The notes: generated from the sequence alone by a model not told the origin. Numbered from the stretch's first letter, positions 17,896 through 38,100 are shown. The stretch is 64,000 nt of DNA from Ailurus styani (GCA_002007465.1 LNAC01000753.1:245072-309071); one strand, 5' to 3'. Numbers and translations are program-made.

Positions 17896-19378
17896 TCTCA
17901 TGGACTGTCTCAGTATTCTGTTTTCTGAGGTTGTGCCTAATTTGATAGTCTTACGACCTTCTTTTTCTGATGCTAGACTATCAGTTGATCCTGTGTGTCT
18001 GTCTGGAATAGTCCATCTGCCTCTAATCAGTTCAAAGTGTTAGAAGGTGGGAAAAGAAGTCCCTTGTTTCACATAAAGCAACCGGGATGCTGGACAGCTA
18101 GAAAAGAAACCATGGATCTCAGGCGTAAAGAATCAATAGTGAATATATTACACCAACAGAAGCCGAAGGCTTTGATATCTCTCTTAGCTGCTCTGAGTGT
18201 CTCTGCCGCCCTCTCGGCTCTCAGCCGCGTTCTGAGAGGCGTGGCTGCTCACCAGCGGGGTTTCAGAGACCACGGCCTTAGCTGCTGGGCCCCTGCCAGT
18301 CCCCGGGCCACCCAGTCCCAGGGACGCAAGGACAACTTGTAAGAGCCAGATGTCACGTGACCAGTTCCTTCAAGGGGGCCGATGTGGTCCCTGCGCACCT
18401 CTCAGCACCATGAAGCCCTGCGTGAGCTCAGGGCTTCTCCAGGCCTGGTCCCGGAGCCCGTGGGGTCCACGGACCCTTCGGGGGCCTCTCCCACCAAACC
18501 TGTTTGATATTTACACTAAGACCTCGCATGCCTCGTTCACGCTCACTCCTTCAAAAGTGCACGATGGGGTTTTCCAGAAGCTGCAGCACATGTGAAATCG
18601 GTTCTCTGATGGGCAAGAGGACGTGTACTTGTGTCATCTCGGGTTTTAACAATTTCTTGGCCTTACTCTCTAATACAGCAACTGCGGACACATACAGCCC
18701 ACATGAACAGGTGTTCTTCGGGGCCTCTGACGGTTTTCGAGAAGGTGGAGAGCGTGAGACCCCGTGGGGCCCCGGGGCAGGTGGGCATGAAGGAGCACAT
18801 CCGGAGGCTGTGAGGACTGACAGGAAGCTGGTGAGGCCCCTTGAAGCAGGATGTGGCCGGTCGGCAGGGTGGGAGGAGGGGTCCACAACCCGCCAGGTGC
18901 AGGGGTGACGAGTGGGCGGGGGTGGCCCGCGGGAGCTGGGGGTGACCCAGCGGACCCGGGCTCTGCCACCAGGGAGACGCAGGCTGTCAGGGGTGCTGGG
19001 GTCAGAGGGGAGGCGAAGACAAGCCCGGCCCTTCCCCTCTACAAACCCCGAGCTCTGGGACGCTCAGCAGACCGCCTGTCGGCTCGGGCGACGCCTCGTC
19101 CCAGCCTCCGACTTGGGAAGGCTTCATCTTCTCTGATTAAAAATGACACCCAAACTGTGTACTAAGCCACACATGTCATCACAGCCACAGAAGGTCAAAG
19201 AGATAAGAGGAGAACAGGAAGCACAGGAAGCTCTTTAAGGGAAAGAGAGCCATGTTTCTCTCTCTCTGTGAGAGTCTACTTGTCGGGCACGGAAACCCCC
19301 TTGGCTCGCGGCACGTGTGCTGGAGGTGAGCACGCGGCCGTCACCGTCAGTCGTGACAGCGAGCGGGAGCAGGGCTCA

Positions 19379-25210
<5,832 letters not shown>

Positions 25211-25280
25211 TTACAAGGGCTTTGTATTCAAGTACTGTGAATCTCGGTCATCTGTGGGCAGAGGATCTCCTGGGGCATCA

Positions 25281-25984
<704 letters not shown>

Positions 25985-26029
25985 CTAAGAGAAAGTGACA
26001 ACGGGACATAAGGAAACAGGAAAACACAA

Positions 26030-26240
26030 CCGGAGTTACACTTTAAAAGATGATTTCGGCGAAAAGTAACATATTGGGAACATCTTTCTAACGCTGAAAA
26101 AAAAAAGAGCGTGTTTTAAAACAGTGAAGTCCCATTTATTCTCACATGCAGATACACCTCAGAGATGCGCTTTTCACAATTCGCAGTGGTTATTTCTGAG
26201 GGGTGGAAGGAACTGCGGGCCGATGTTCTTTTCTCATTCC
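26030..26240 (+). mobile_element. Ancient L1 3'-region fragment
   Basis: The sequence agtgaagtcccatttattct, then a later gcagtggttatttctgaggg and gtggaaggaactgcg, resembles the L1M 3' region (a 'cagtggttatctctggggag' type phrase). Confidence 0.45.
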
Positions 26241-29200
26241 GGCAGCAGGCACGTGGGGCTTCTGGGATTCCCGGCAAAGCCGTATTTGGAACCTGGCTCC
26301 GTCCCGCTGACTGCCCTCCCCGCCAAGGCAGCAGGGGACACATGTCTGTCACCCTGCCGGGCTGGTGCAGGGTGAGGGCCCGTGGGCACCGGAGCCTGCC
26401 TGCTCGCCACCCTTCATTTTAAGGAGCACTGGAAGAACCCAGGGGCTGCCTCCGAACGAAGCTGATCCGGGGGTGCCGGGGAGAAACTGTGGGCAGACCG
26501 ACACAAGGCACGTCTCCAGTCTATTCTCCACAGACAGACACAAGACTGCGAGGACACGGAATGGCCCTTTTAAAAAATAGGACTCTGCCAGCTCGAGGCT
26601 GAAGACGCTAGAGTATCCCACACCAGAGGTAGAAATGACCCACTAAGGGAGCTCCACCTCAGCAGAGACCATCCTAGGGGACCCTGCAAGGCAGGCTCCC
26701 TGGACCTGGAGTACATCCCAGCAGAGGGGGTGGTTCCAGACACAGAGCAGTACCTCTGCGGCGAGCTCACCGCCTGTCAGGACCGCCAGGCAACCATCAA
26801 CTTGGGGTTTTAGTGCATTCGGAGTTTCTAAAATGGTGCCACCAAGGACACCTGCTTGGAAGAAAGGCTGGGGAGACAGTCAAGCATCTTTGCCCTGAAG
26901 GAATCTGTTCTCAAACAGTCTTTCTGTACCCAGGGTCGGTCGAAAGAGTGAAAGATTTTTGCTGTGAGCCTGCAGCAGGATAGGGAGCTGTCCGGCCGCA
27001 CCGGCCTCTGTGATCTGCAGACGGTCCCTGCCTTCATGCAGTGAAGCACGCTGCTACCAGCACGGAAGCCACCGGAAACCTTCCATGGCGCCACGACACT
27101 TTGAAAACCTTGTTTTACCTGTTAGCTCTTTACACAGTTTACCACCGCTGTGAGGGATCCGCTTCCAGAATTAAAGGCCTCTATCTTAAATGGCGTATCA
27201 GTGGGAAAAGCAGAAAGATTTCATAAAAAAAGTCATCTTTGGAGCTCAGCCACGGCTAAAAGCATTTACGCAGTTAAGGACTGAAGTGGCCGAGCCAGCA
27301 GCTCACGGACGATGGCCAGCAATTCCACACAAACGGGGACATGTGAAAGGAAAATGGTCCCCAGACACTAATTTTCCCTCCTGATTGGGAAAACGACTTC
27401 AGAGGAGCACATTTTCAGGAGCAAGAAAAGCCATGCAATTAAGAAGCAATTAGGTCAGAATCACAAGATGGACCTCTTTTGTTTATTCTGGCTCTCTGGA
27501 TAGCCCGATTGTCATTAATCCTGAGAAAACTGCATCGTCTACCCGTCACTGTCGTCCGGGGGACAAAAATGCGTTCTGGAATTAATATGGTACCTCGTTA
27601 TGGCTCCTGACAGCCGAGTCTTTAATGACAAGTAGACAAATAGGCTGGTTTTGCTGTGATTCCTTTTCTTTCCATTTTCAGAATTAGCCAATTGTTGGAT
27701 TAAGGAAGGCTGTGCAAGGTTCAGCTGTAAACAAATTCCCGGCGACGGTCCTTCCCCGGAACTCAATCCGTAATGCTAACGAGCAGCATTAGAAGAGCAA
27801 GGCCCTCCCCAGCGAGGGGCCACGCAGCCCAGCGGGCAGTGGCCACAGGGGGACTAAAGCAGGGAAGCACCTTTCCTCCTCGCAGCGTCGTCCACTTCAC
27901 CCCTCCAATCGTGCCCTATTCTCTCGGCTCCCTCTTCTCTGCGGGAAGCCCCGTGCTCCTGGAGCACTGGGAAGTCTCAGGGGGCCCTGGAAACGTCTTT
28001 CCAGAACACAAAGGGCTGCTGCTTCCACATCATTTTATGAAAACGCCCCTGCATATTCATAAGGCACCAAGTTCTGCTAGGACTTGGCAGCCGGGAGGCA
28101 TCCCATTTTTTTAAGGCAAAAGGGATAACGAGCAAAAACTGAGAACTATCTTACACCCCATGAGCTGAGAGTGTATGTGTGTGGATGCGTATGGATTCAG
28201 ATCCGAACTCCTCACGCAGAGCCAAGAGAAGGGGGAGGGGAGAGTGCAGAAGTTCTTTAAAAAGAAACAGAATAAATCTCGCATTTAAAGACTCCTCTGT
28301 GCCAACCAGTCTTCACTACTGCGGAGCGAGTGAAAGAAGGCCCGAGGGAGCAGCTCCTCAGGGGCCTTGGCTGCCGGGGGCACGTTCACACTGGAGCTTT
28401 CTGGGGGAGTGTGGGACGAACCGCAGCTCCCTTCAGGCCCATGGCGGGACGAGTTTGCAGCCCACGTGAGCTGGAAGCCGTGGGATGCCTGGGGACACAA
28501 GTCAGGGCCCTGGGTCACATGCCGGGGACGCAAGGTTGCCTGAGTCTCCACAGGTCTGGTACTAGAGTGGTCATTCTGGTGACTTCCTGGCCGGTAAAAC
28601 GCAGGCTTTAAAAACTGGACATGGAGGTTTTCTTTTTTAAGTCTTTAGTTTTAAAATTTCTCTGCGACCACACAGATATCAATATCTGAACTCTTTCTTG
28701 ATTGGCTGGGGATGGAAAAAATGGCTGATCTCAATCACCACGTGCTGCTGAGCCCTTCTGAAGAATGAAGTTGTCTCTGGGGCAGCCTTGTTCTGATGTG
28801 GCGGTTATATTTGGGGTTGAACATAAAGTTGAACAAAAAACTCAGTGCACCTCTTCAGATGCATCCCAAATGCACTGGGAAGCTAGGGGCTCTGTTTAGG
28901 AATGCAGGAGTCGCATTATGTATGTGTCCCCCCCCCACCCCCCAGCATGCCACCGCTCACCGCCATCCCGGCTGGTCCAGTATCTCCGCAAAAGGCCCGT
29001 GGTAGCCTTGGTTACCGACTGTGTCATCTGCGAAGATGGCTCTCATTATCTTGCATGGTTATTGGAAAAATCAAATAAAAATGTATGAAAAAAAGGCCAC
29101 TATAACTCAGGGGTGTAATATGCATTCGGTGGCTGTGCATGATCAGTGCCTGTCATTGGCACGTGGTGGTTGGCACAGAGTCTTCTCTGGGAACTTGGAG

Positions 29201-30642
29201 TTGAGGCCAGTGTGACAGGCATGGGACAGACTAATGCATGTGATGATCTGGGGGAGGACCGCACGGTCACTTGGGGGAAGAAGGGTTCCTAAGGTCTGCA
29301 GCAAGAGCTCAGAGGGTGGAAAGGGAGGGGGACAGAGAAGCAGGCTTCAACAAGAGAGAGAGTTCTAGAACATCTACAAGGCACAGAGCAAGGCCACACT
29401 TAGTGAGACGGGCTTGACGGCCAAACGGAGGGTGACAGGAAAGAAGAAACTCTGTAGCTTGCCAACGTCTCTCTGTTGGGAATAATGAGGCAGCGGACAC
29501 CATCTCTTGACGTGGGTGGGAAGGCTTCTCTGCACTGTCTACCCACAAGTGGGACTGCTAGACGTAGACTGTGTCCCTCGTCAACTGAGCGTGACACAGC
29601 GAAACCGCGCTCTAACGTGGCTGTTAGCGGTTTCACTCCTACCCACAAGGACAAGTTCATTTTGCTCCACGGTTGCACCGCCCCTTGGTACCGTCAGCGT
29701 GTTTTAATCCTGTCGGGAACACTGGTATGAAATGAGCTGCTTACGATTCCGATTTTTATTTCCCCAGTTACTAGAGGCCACACATCTTTCCATATGTTTA
29801 GAAGCCAACTGGAGTGTTTCTTCCGTGAACTGCCTGCTCATAGTTTTGGTCTACTTTTAGAAAATCGAAAATCGAAAACTCGATTTAGAGTTTCACCTCA
29901 CTATTACTCGATGACAGCTGTCTGTATATTCTGGACATTATCCTTCGTCCAGCAGAAGCACCGTAAAGATCTTTTCCAAGCCTGCAGCAGATCCTTTGGT
30001 TTTGTTCGTGATGTCTTCTGTCAAACGTACGTTTTAAGTTGCCTTTTCAAACCGTGGCCGTAGGGTAATGTTCTCGCGTCCCAAGGTCACTGATATATTC
30101 ACTTCAATTTTCTTCCAGATGTTTTAACTCTTACAAATACTTTCAACATTTACATTCTCCACCTACTCACATGTGCTCTTATGAACAGTAGGACTAAGTC
30201 GTCTCATTTCTCCTACGTGGATGATCTGTTGTCTTGGCACCACTTAATAGCTCATTATTTCCTCCTGGGTTTGTAATGTCACTGCTGTCACACGGAATTT
30301 TTTACGTGCAGACTTCTATTTCTGGTTCCACTTCTGCTCGGCTCCTCTATTCGTGCAACCCTGCCTTCACGCCACACTGCCTTCACGGGAAGTAAGTCCT
30401 CACATCCGACAAGGGAGGCTGCCCACGACATGCTGTTCTTCAAGACTTTTATTGGCTCTTTGGGGCCATGGGCCTTTCCTTGTGAATTTAAAGATCAGTT
30501 CTTGAGGTTTCCTGAGAAAAAGCACTGTATGACATTGTACTAAATTTCCACGTTAATCTGAAGAGAATTCATATCTTTATAATACCGAGTGGGATTTTGG
30601 GGGGGACCTTCGATTCTGGTTTTTTGTTTGCTTTTGTTCTGG

Positions 30643-30844
30643 GTTTTTTTTTTTTTAAGATTTTATTTATTTGACACTCAGAGAGAGATCAGATCACAAG
30701 TAGGCAGAGAGGCAGGCAGAGAGAGAGGAGGAAGCAGGCTCCCCACTGAGCAGGGAGTCCGATGCAGGCCTCGATCCCAGGACCCTGAGATCACAACCTA
30801 AGCCGAAGGCAGAGGCTTTAACCCATTGAGCCACCTAGGCACCC
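30643..30844 (-). mobile_element. Can-SINE, SINEC_Mv-like
   Basis: On the plus strand it reads as the complement: a poly-T start, aagattttatttatttgaca, then caagtaggcagagaggcagg, a GA-rich tract, and cccattgagccacctaggca at the tRNA-derived head. The caagtaggcagagagg motif is what I associate with the mink-derived SINEC_Mv family. Short flanking similarity (tctgg-ttt) suggests a target-site duplication. Confidence 0.9.
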
Positions 30845-30849
30845 TCTGG

Positions 30850-30951
30850 TTTATTTTTTAAGCAATGTCTACACCCAACGTGGGGCTTGAACTCACTGTC
30901 CTGAGATCAGGAGTCCCAGGCTGCACGGAGGTAGTCAGCCAGGTGCCCCCT
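30850..30951 (-). mobile_element. Older SINEC fragment
   Basis: The sequence caatgtctacacccaacgtg, then gggcttgaactcactgtcct and gtcagccaggtgcccc, is the complement of a Can-SINE tRNA-like head. It is more diverged than its neighbour at 30643 and lacks the tail. Confidence 0.7.
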
Positions 30952-31480
30952 TCAGTTATGTTTTATACTTTCCTATTTTTCTCCGGTAAAGTTGTACATT
31001 GCCTTTATTCCTAACTACGTTCTGCTTGCTCTGAAGAGTGGGGTCTGCCATCCTGTTTCCTAACTGGCCAGTGGGGCTGCTTTTCTCTGCAGGCGGACGC
31101 TGGGCTTGGCAACCTCACTGGGCTTCCTTCTTTGTTCTGACAGCCTGTAGGTTCTCTTGGATTTTCCACTGATCAGTTCATCCACATTTTGTCCTCCTCT
31201 TTCCATTTCTTACCTATATGATGTTTCCTATCTTAATAAGGCGCTGGTGATGGCCTGCGGCATATTTTACGTGATTTAAAAAAACAGGGTAGAGAACATG
31301 ACTGCCTCCATCCCAACTTTAATGTCCACGCGATTAGATGTTCATCATTAAGCATAATGTTTACTGAGGATGCTTTATTGATACCTTTAATCAGGTTAAG
31401 GAAATTCCCTTGTAAGTGCTAAATTTTACTGATTTTCCCCCTTCCATCTATCTATTAAGGTGGTCATACAGCTTTTCTTC

Positions 31481-31764
31481 ATTTTTATAAAAGATTGCAT
31501 TTATTTTAGAGAGAGAGAACGTGTGCATGTGTGGTGGGGGGAGGGGCANNNNNNNNNNNNNNNNNNNNNNNNNNNNNNNNNNNNNNNNNNNNNNNNNNNN
31601 NNNNNNNNNNNNNNNNGAGAGAGAGAGAGAGAGAGAAAATCCCAAGCAGGCTCCAGGCTGAGCGTGGAGGCCGATGGGGGACTCGATCTCCTGACGCTGA
31701 GATGATGACCTGACCCGAAACCAAGAGTCAGACGCTCAACCGACGGAGTCACCCAGGCGCCTCT
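31481..31764 (-). mobile_element. Can-SINE with an assembly gap inside
   Basis: A-rich tail complement at 31481-31510, GA-rich tract, then ggactcgatctcctgacgct and ccgacggagtcacccaggcg at the head. The sequence agcttttcttc flanks it at 31470-31480 and 31765-31775, an 11-bp target-site duplication. A run of 68 unknown bases (31549-31616) replaces part of the GA-rich region. Confidence 0.92.
31549..31616. other. Assembly gap (68 N)
   Basis: Unresolved bases between two GA/GGGG-rich flanks within a SINE. The gap length may be an estimate. Confidence 0.99.
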
Positions 31765-33309
31765 AGCTTTTCTTCTTTAATCCACCGAGAAGGGAAACTG
31801 TATTAAGAGTTTCCACTGCTCATTCTTGTAGTCCTAAAATAAACTCGAACGGACTATGATTTTTTCTTTTTAAATAGAGCTGTATTAGATTTGTGAGTAT
31901 TTGGTTGACATCTTTGAATCTACAACCATAACCGTGATTGGTCTTCAAGTTTCTGTTCTTATGCCTCCCTTTTCCAATTTCACAGCAAGGTACTCCTGAC
32001 GTCATGAAACAAACGGGGTAGCTTCCCTCTTTCTGTTCTTTAAACCACCCTGTGTTTTACGTAAACCCACTGGAGCCTTGCCCATTTGTGGAAAGCAAGC
32101 TTCTTACTGCCGAAACATTCTTCCATGGCTTGTATTTATTTATTCCTACTTTTTATTTCTTGAGTGATTCTGGTAATTTTCAATTTCTGCGTTCCTAAAA
32201 AAAACTATCCATTCCATATAATTTTGTTGCATCTATTTGCATAAAAGTGTACTTAAAATTTTCTTATGGTCTTTACAAGCTTTACTGTATCTATAGTAAT
32301 GTCTGTGCTTTTCCCCCTAATACTATTTAATCGTGGTTTTTCTTTATTTTGGTTAATCAGTGTTCTTGGAGATTTTTATTTTTTGAAGATCAAGCTTTAT
32401 ATAATCCTCTCTACTCTGTGTTTTTCTAGTTCATTAAATTTTTCTTTTTCCTGTGTTATGTCCTTCCTTCTGCTGTTGAGGTTTCACCCCATTGTTTTTT
32501 CCCCACCTTCTTGAGTCACAGAGCGCGTCTGGGTTACCCTGTGGAACAAACAGATGGCTTCAAATCCAATCAACTTCTATAGACAGAGAAACAAAGGCAG
32601 TTCTGTCCTCAGCCAAGAGGAGGGTGGGGTGAAATGGGGAGAAGTGGCCTGAGGTGTAATGATTTGCTCTTTAACTCCAGAAAAGAGGGACGTGGCACGT
32701 CTGCATTCTGCCAAAAGCACACACCACGGGCCGGGCCGGGGGATGCCGAGCAGCAGAGGGAGCCCCGGGGCTGAGCGGACCGCCGTCTCCAGCACACCCG
32801 GCCCCTGACAGTGTGCCAGCCTCCGCGCACACCTGTCGGCCGGGTGAGACCAACCAGCAGACCCTGCGTGCGGGCCAAGCTCAGACGGCGAGGCCGGATG
32901 TTTCAAAAACCTTGAAATGGATTCAAGTACATTCTGTCACTTCCCAGCCCCTTTGCTCGCTGCCTGTGTTTGGAGATGTGTGAGCAGGAGATGGTAACAC
33001 ACGGGACACTGGGACAAAGGCTCTGAACAGCAGGTGACCCCAAAGAGGCCCTGAATGCACACTTGCCCCCTTGCACTCACCCACAGAGGCCGCTTACGTG
33101 ATTCAATGGGAAATAAAAGTTGGGTCTGTTGTTTGCTGTCCCCCCAGGAGCTGCCATTTCCCATACGAGCTGTCCAGCCGGGGTACCCGCCAGGCGGGAG
33201 CCAAGCCAGGTGCAGGCACCTGCTGGGCACACACGCTTCATTCAAGATGCCAGTGTCCTTTGGGCTCCTGAGCACCACAAAGTCTGGACAGTCAGTGTCA
33301 GACTCTCAG

Positions 33310-33425
33310 AAGAGCAGATGAACATGCAGACGCCTTGGCCCTGCCCCCGGAGTAGGTCTGTGCGATGCCTGAGAATCTGATTTTAGAAGCTCCTCCTTTC
33401 CTCAGGTGAAGGTGATGCAAGGTTG
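33310..33425 (+). mobile_element. MER5A-like DNA-transposon remnant
   Basis: The sequence atgcagacgccttggccctg, then gcctgagaatctgattttag and aggtgaaggtgatgcaaggt, follows the order of phrases in the nonautonomous hAT element MER5A. Diverged. Confidence 0.55.
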
Positions 33426-35516
33426 TTCTTAGGCCTCATTGTTAGAAACTTTGTGGAAGACCGAGGGACATCAGTCCTGTACTAGGGAGGTATATCAGGC
33501 TCATCCATGGGGCTCTGGAATTATACACCAGATTCTGATAGGAACCACAGAGCACAGAGGTTAAAAAACCACAGTTGTCTAGAAGATTCTGGTTTCCTGT
33601 TTCCCATCCATCTCAAGCTGAGTCCCAGTGTCCATCACATAAGGACTCTGTCTGTGCTGTGTTGCTCACACTCTCCCGTGGTCGTGAAGCCCGACACTTC
33701 GAGTCAAGTCTGAGGCCTCTGGAATAAAGCTCCAACACAGCCAGGACCCCATGGAAGAAGACCCAGCCTGCCCGTGAAGCCCGGACTCACTACGTGAAAC
33801 GGGCTGGCCCTGTACCTTCAGAGCATGAGAAGCATGTCCAGGCCAGCCTGCGTGGGATGCCTCCTGTACCCCGGGGCACCACCTCTCAGGCCACCTGCTG
33901 ATCATCAGCCTCCCATGGCCAAGTTCACTGTGCATTTTGCTGCGGGGTTCTAGGAAGGCTGCAGAGACCCTGGCATGGAAGGGGTGTTGGAAATGGAACA
34001 GGAGGAAAAATCGAAAGGGAAGAAGAAAAAGAAGAAGAAAGCTAACTAGCTGTGGTATACTGCTCATTTAATTAAGACATGCTCTGACTAATCCTCCAAA
34101 CCATGATCACGGCACAATATTCCACCTAAGTAACTAATTTCTGATCAGTCCTAATAGCTAGAGAGCTTAATCTACAGAGGTCTCTTAAGGCGGAAGAGAA
34201 CCAAATCCTAAGACATTTAAAAACCTCTACAGGACTCATCTGAAATTAAGCTTCTTAAAAATCTAGTTGGCAGGAGATGGGAATAAGTCCCACTAATCAC
34301 CATGGGTTTGTCTCGCTTTGAAATTATTAGTCTTAAACAGCTCTCTCGAAGACGGCAGATTCTCGTACCCCGAACTGCATACGAAACGGGAGCCCGTCCT
34401 GAAACAACGTATTTATCCTCGCTGTGACACGAGATACTCGAGCTGGTCTTATTTGCCACGCTCCCGGAAAAGTCTTCCGATGCCCCCGGAAAGCCGGGGG
34501 TTCCCGAGGTGAAAGCTCATACATGGGCCCAGGCAGCGGGCGACGCACAAACACACACTCTTGGCTCACCGAACACCACCCGCTCGACACTGGCCACAGG
34601 AAAGGAAGGCCACCCGGGACCCACGGCATCCTCCCTCCAGGGAGCGAAAGCATGAGGTTCCCACGTGCCGCCGGCAAAGCACGGTCTGATGGAGTAAAAC
34701 TGTTCTTTCATTCAGAGGCCATCACCTGCCCTTTATTGCCTCCAGCTTTACAGGCATGAAATTTCAACCAAGAACTTTTGCAGGAGTCAAGAGCTATTGC
34801 AAGTTGTGAAAATTACAACCCTGGATGAAGCCATCTGAGCTTCTTGAAGCCACCAAGGACGCTTCTGCCATCCGCCCCTGCTCGCTGTTTGCCTGGAGGT
34901 GGGGCGGAGACTAGAGCACAGGACTTCACACTTCCGAGGCCAGGGAAGAAGCTGTCCTCTCTGGAGGGAAGCCCACGCTGTGTATCAGACAAGAAGAACC
35001 ATGTGTTCCATGTCTTGCCCCTTGCCTGTCCCCCCGGGACATGAGCCACCAACTGTCCCGCTCAGCGACACCAACTCTGCTTCCAAGTTGCCAAGGACTG
35101 AGTTTTGATTTTCATTGCTCTGCGCAGAAATGGGCTTTTCTTTTATATGCTCCCTGCTGCCTCGAAGTGGCTAATCTTGAAGAGTGTCTCTCTTAGGGAT
35201 TATTCAGGCAGTGGGCTTTCTTTTCTACCCTGGATCTTTCTCTTGCAGCTGTGGCCCCAAAATAATGGAGTCTGGGTGGCCACTGAGCAGCAGGTCGGAC
35301 TTTCTGGACTTGGGAGAAGAAAGCTCTGTGCCATCAAGGGTGACATCAGGAGGGACCGCGCTTTTCAATGATACCGTTAATGGCTCTGTGTTGTTGACTG
35401 CTGGACACAGCTCAACTTTTCATATAACGATACGATGACTAGTCATCGAAAGTTGCGGCAGATCCATTTCCTTACACGGATGACGGCCAACAGCTCGTGA
35501 TGTCCCTGGACAAGTG

Positions 35517-35726
35517 TCACAGGGGTGTCTGGGTGGCTCAGTCAGTGACGCGTCTGCCTTTGGCTTAGGTCATGATCCCGGGATCCTGGGATTGAGCCCC
35601 ACGTCATTGGGCTCCCTGTTCAGTGCGGAGTCTGCTTCTCCCTCTGCTCCTCCCCGCTGCTCGTGTGAGCGTGTACTCTCTCTCTCTCTCTCTCTCAAAT
35701 AAATAAATAAAATCTTTTTTAAAAAA
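35517..35726 (+). mobile_element. Can-SINE, complete, plus orientation
   Basis: Begins aggggtgtctgggtggctca, continues gtcatgatcccgggatcctg, has a (CT)n tract at about 35677-35697, then aataaataaataaaatcttt and an A-rich tail. Aagtgt occurs on both sides (35513-35518 and 35727-35732) as a short possible duplication; its left copy just overlaps the feature start. Confidence 0.95.
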
Positions 35727-37817
35727 AAGTGTTAAGTATGTAACCTTGCAAAGTAGAAGATTCACTACTTTAACTGCCCCTGTGGCCCCAGCCTCTCAGT
35801 GTTCCAAACAGAGAACCAAACACCCCGTGTTTGTCTTGGTATGGCATGCACACATTTTTCTGACCACCATCGGGGTAATTTGTTTGTTCCCGCATCCCTG
35901 CTCATGTCAAATGTAACAGCAATTTCTGGAATCTTGGGAAACCACATCAGTTCTATTTGATGACAGAATGGTACGTGATGGTAAAGAATGATAACATTGT
36001 CTGACATATCTGGACACTGACAGTTATTACGTTTACGTTCAGTCCTTCGGACTTGACGATTCTGTGGGATGTCTCTAAGCACACCTGAAGGTGGGGGGTA
36101 CATCCTTCTTGGTATTGCAAAAAATCACCATCTCTTGCTCCTTTCTGACAGATCTCATTTTGGGTGAACTGCCAAGCCCTTGAGGTAAGTCCTACTGCCC
36201 CAAGAGAAACTCATTTTCCCAGCCTCAGTCACAGTCACAGATAGCTATGACTCCGTTCTGGCCCAGGGATTATAAAAGAAAGTCTGCTGGGCAGACTTCC
36301 AGAAAAGCAATAAGCCACTGAAGAATAGAGCACTTCTGACCCCTTCCTGTCTTCAAAGTGATCACGATGCATGGAGCTCTGGCAGCCTTTTTATAACTAG
36401 AAGGTTAAAAAAAAAAAGTGCTGACTAGAGTGATGGGGCATCAGTTCTCCGTCAGCTGAAGCAGGCTTAGGGGTTGCCTCCAGACTTCCTGTTAAATAAT
36501 TTAATAAAATGTCTTGTTTGCTTAAAGTATCCTAACAGACACAACACAATAAGTGAACCCGATCAGAATACTAAACAGAAAACCAAGCAACAACATAGAA
36601 GAGTTTCAAAAAAAGATGCCACAAGAATTCTGTGCATTGTGAATTTACCATTTGTGTACATAGGGAGTGGAAAGTAATTCTCAGGGTGAGTAAGCTCACA
36701 CAGCATTCCAGTTATCTGAGCGGCCTGAAAATACATTTGAAGTTCTACTCTAAAATAAATTAATTTAAAAAAATAATAAAACCCAGGCTCAACTTACAGC
36801 ATAATATGGTAGGACACATGAAAATTACTCCAGCCGTACAGTCTAACAGGCTTGGGTAGAATATGGTGATGCAAATGAAACACTGCTTAAAAAATCATTA
36901 TATAAAATATAATTAAATGGTTATATAAAATAACTTTGGCAATAACCTGTGTCGAATTCCAGGCAAATCAATGAAACCAGAAGGTGAGTCACCTGGAAAT
37001 TTGTCACCTGGAAATACATATGGTTTTATTCTTGGCATTAAACCAACACTCCTTTAATTTCAGTGTTTTTGTTGAACTCTTATAAACATGAAAAGGTGCA
37101 ACTAGTTGACTCCATGTAGGAAACAAACTTTCTTAGCCACGGGAGGGAATGACAATCGACAAAACAGAAGACCAGCAGAGTAAAACACAACATGGTTTCC
37201 ACGTGAGAGAGGAAAGAAAATGGTGAGAAACGCAGGCATAAAAAAACAGCATGACATAAAAAATCAGAGGAGAGATCTACCATGAAAATGGCATAGTGTT
37301 CTATTACACTTTGGACAATCAGGTTGGCGGAAAAATAAAAATCCAGTACCGGCTGTTTACAATAGACAAACCTTAATCAAAATGACACCAACAACACAAA
37401 AAGAAAACTAACAAAAGACAACAATATATCAAGAATAAGCAGAATCAAGTAGGAAATCAACATCATAGACAGTAAAATGCATGGCAAAACAGAAAAACAT
37501 CAGATGCAATGCCAGAGGGTAATTTTATGTTAATAAAGGTATAATCCATCATGAATGTATCATTTCTAGGTCCCGAATCACAGCAGTCTAACACATCAAG
37601 CAAATACTCTTAGAAATAAACAGAAACTCATCAAACTGTATCAGGGGCTTCAAATTCTTCTATCAAGTGGATAATAATAATGATCAAGAGGTTTCGAATG
37701 CAATTAATCCAGCTGGTTTAACACGTAAAATTTGAACTTTGAAACATGATAGGTACTACCAGCCTTAAAAAAAAAATCAGTTATTTATAGAAATGAGAAG
37801 GAAAGACTGTACCCTCT

Positions 37818-37990
37818 GGAGTCAGACTGCAGGTGCTTAGACTGTCCCATTGCCAAGTTACACAACCTGGGGATTCTGTTTCGTCAAGTATAAAACCACA
37901 GTACCAGGAGGAGCACCTGCTACAGAGCTGTTGAGTAAGGCTTACTTAGTAAGTGCTTAGCATAACGTCAGGGACCAAAACACTCAACTG
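37818..37990 (+). mobile_element. MIR, near-complete core
   Basis: Reads ctggagtcagactgcaggtg, then attgccaagttacacaacct and gaggagcacctgctacagag, ending aagtgcttagcataacgtca, the MIR order. Confidence 0.8.
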
Positions 37991-38100
37991 TGTGAGCTAC
38001 TGTGGGCATCACTGATCTCACACCACAAGTAAAGCCCTCCGTGTTCTCCAAGTCAAATCATCATATTGCAAAGTCTGACGACCCACAATAAAGTGGAAGA

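Larger units (their letters stand above)
29730..32500 (-). mobile_element. Ancient antisense L1 (L1M/HAL1-like) with nested SINEs
   Basis: Antisense L1 ORF2 phrases are recognisable. Examples are catctttccatatgtttaga (29790s), ctgtatattctggacattat (29930s), aatcaggttaaggaaattcc (31390s), and the 32300-32470 run of ttggttaatcagtgttctt with gttcattaaatttttc. Both ends are diffuse. SINEs at 30643-30844, 30850-30951 and 31481-31764 interrupt it. Confidence 0.6.

Noticed and set aside
36090..36400. Possible DNA-transposon or other old repeat (ttttcccagcctcagtcaca, gttctggcccagggattat)
   Set aside because: It has the feel of a known ancient element, but I could not assign a family with any confidence, so it is not listed.
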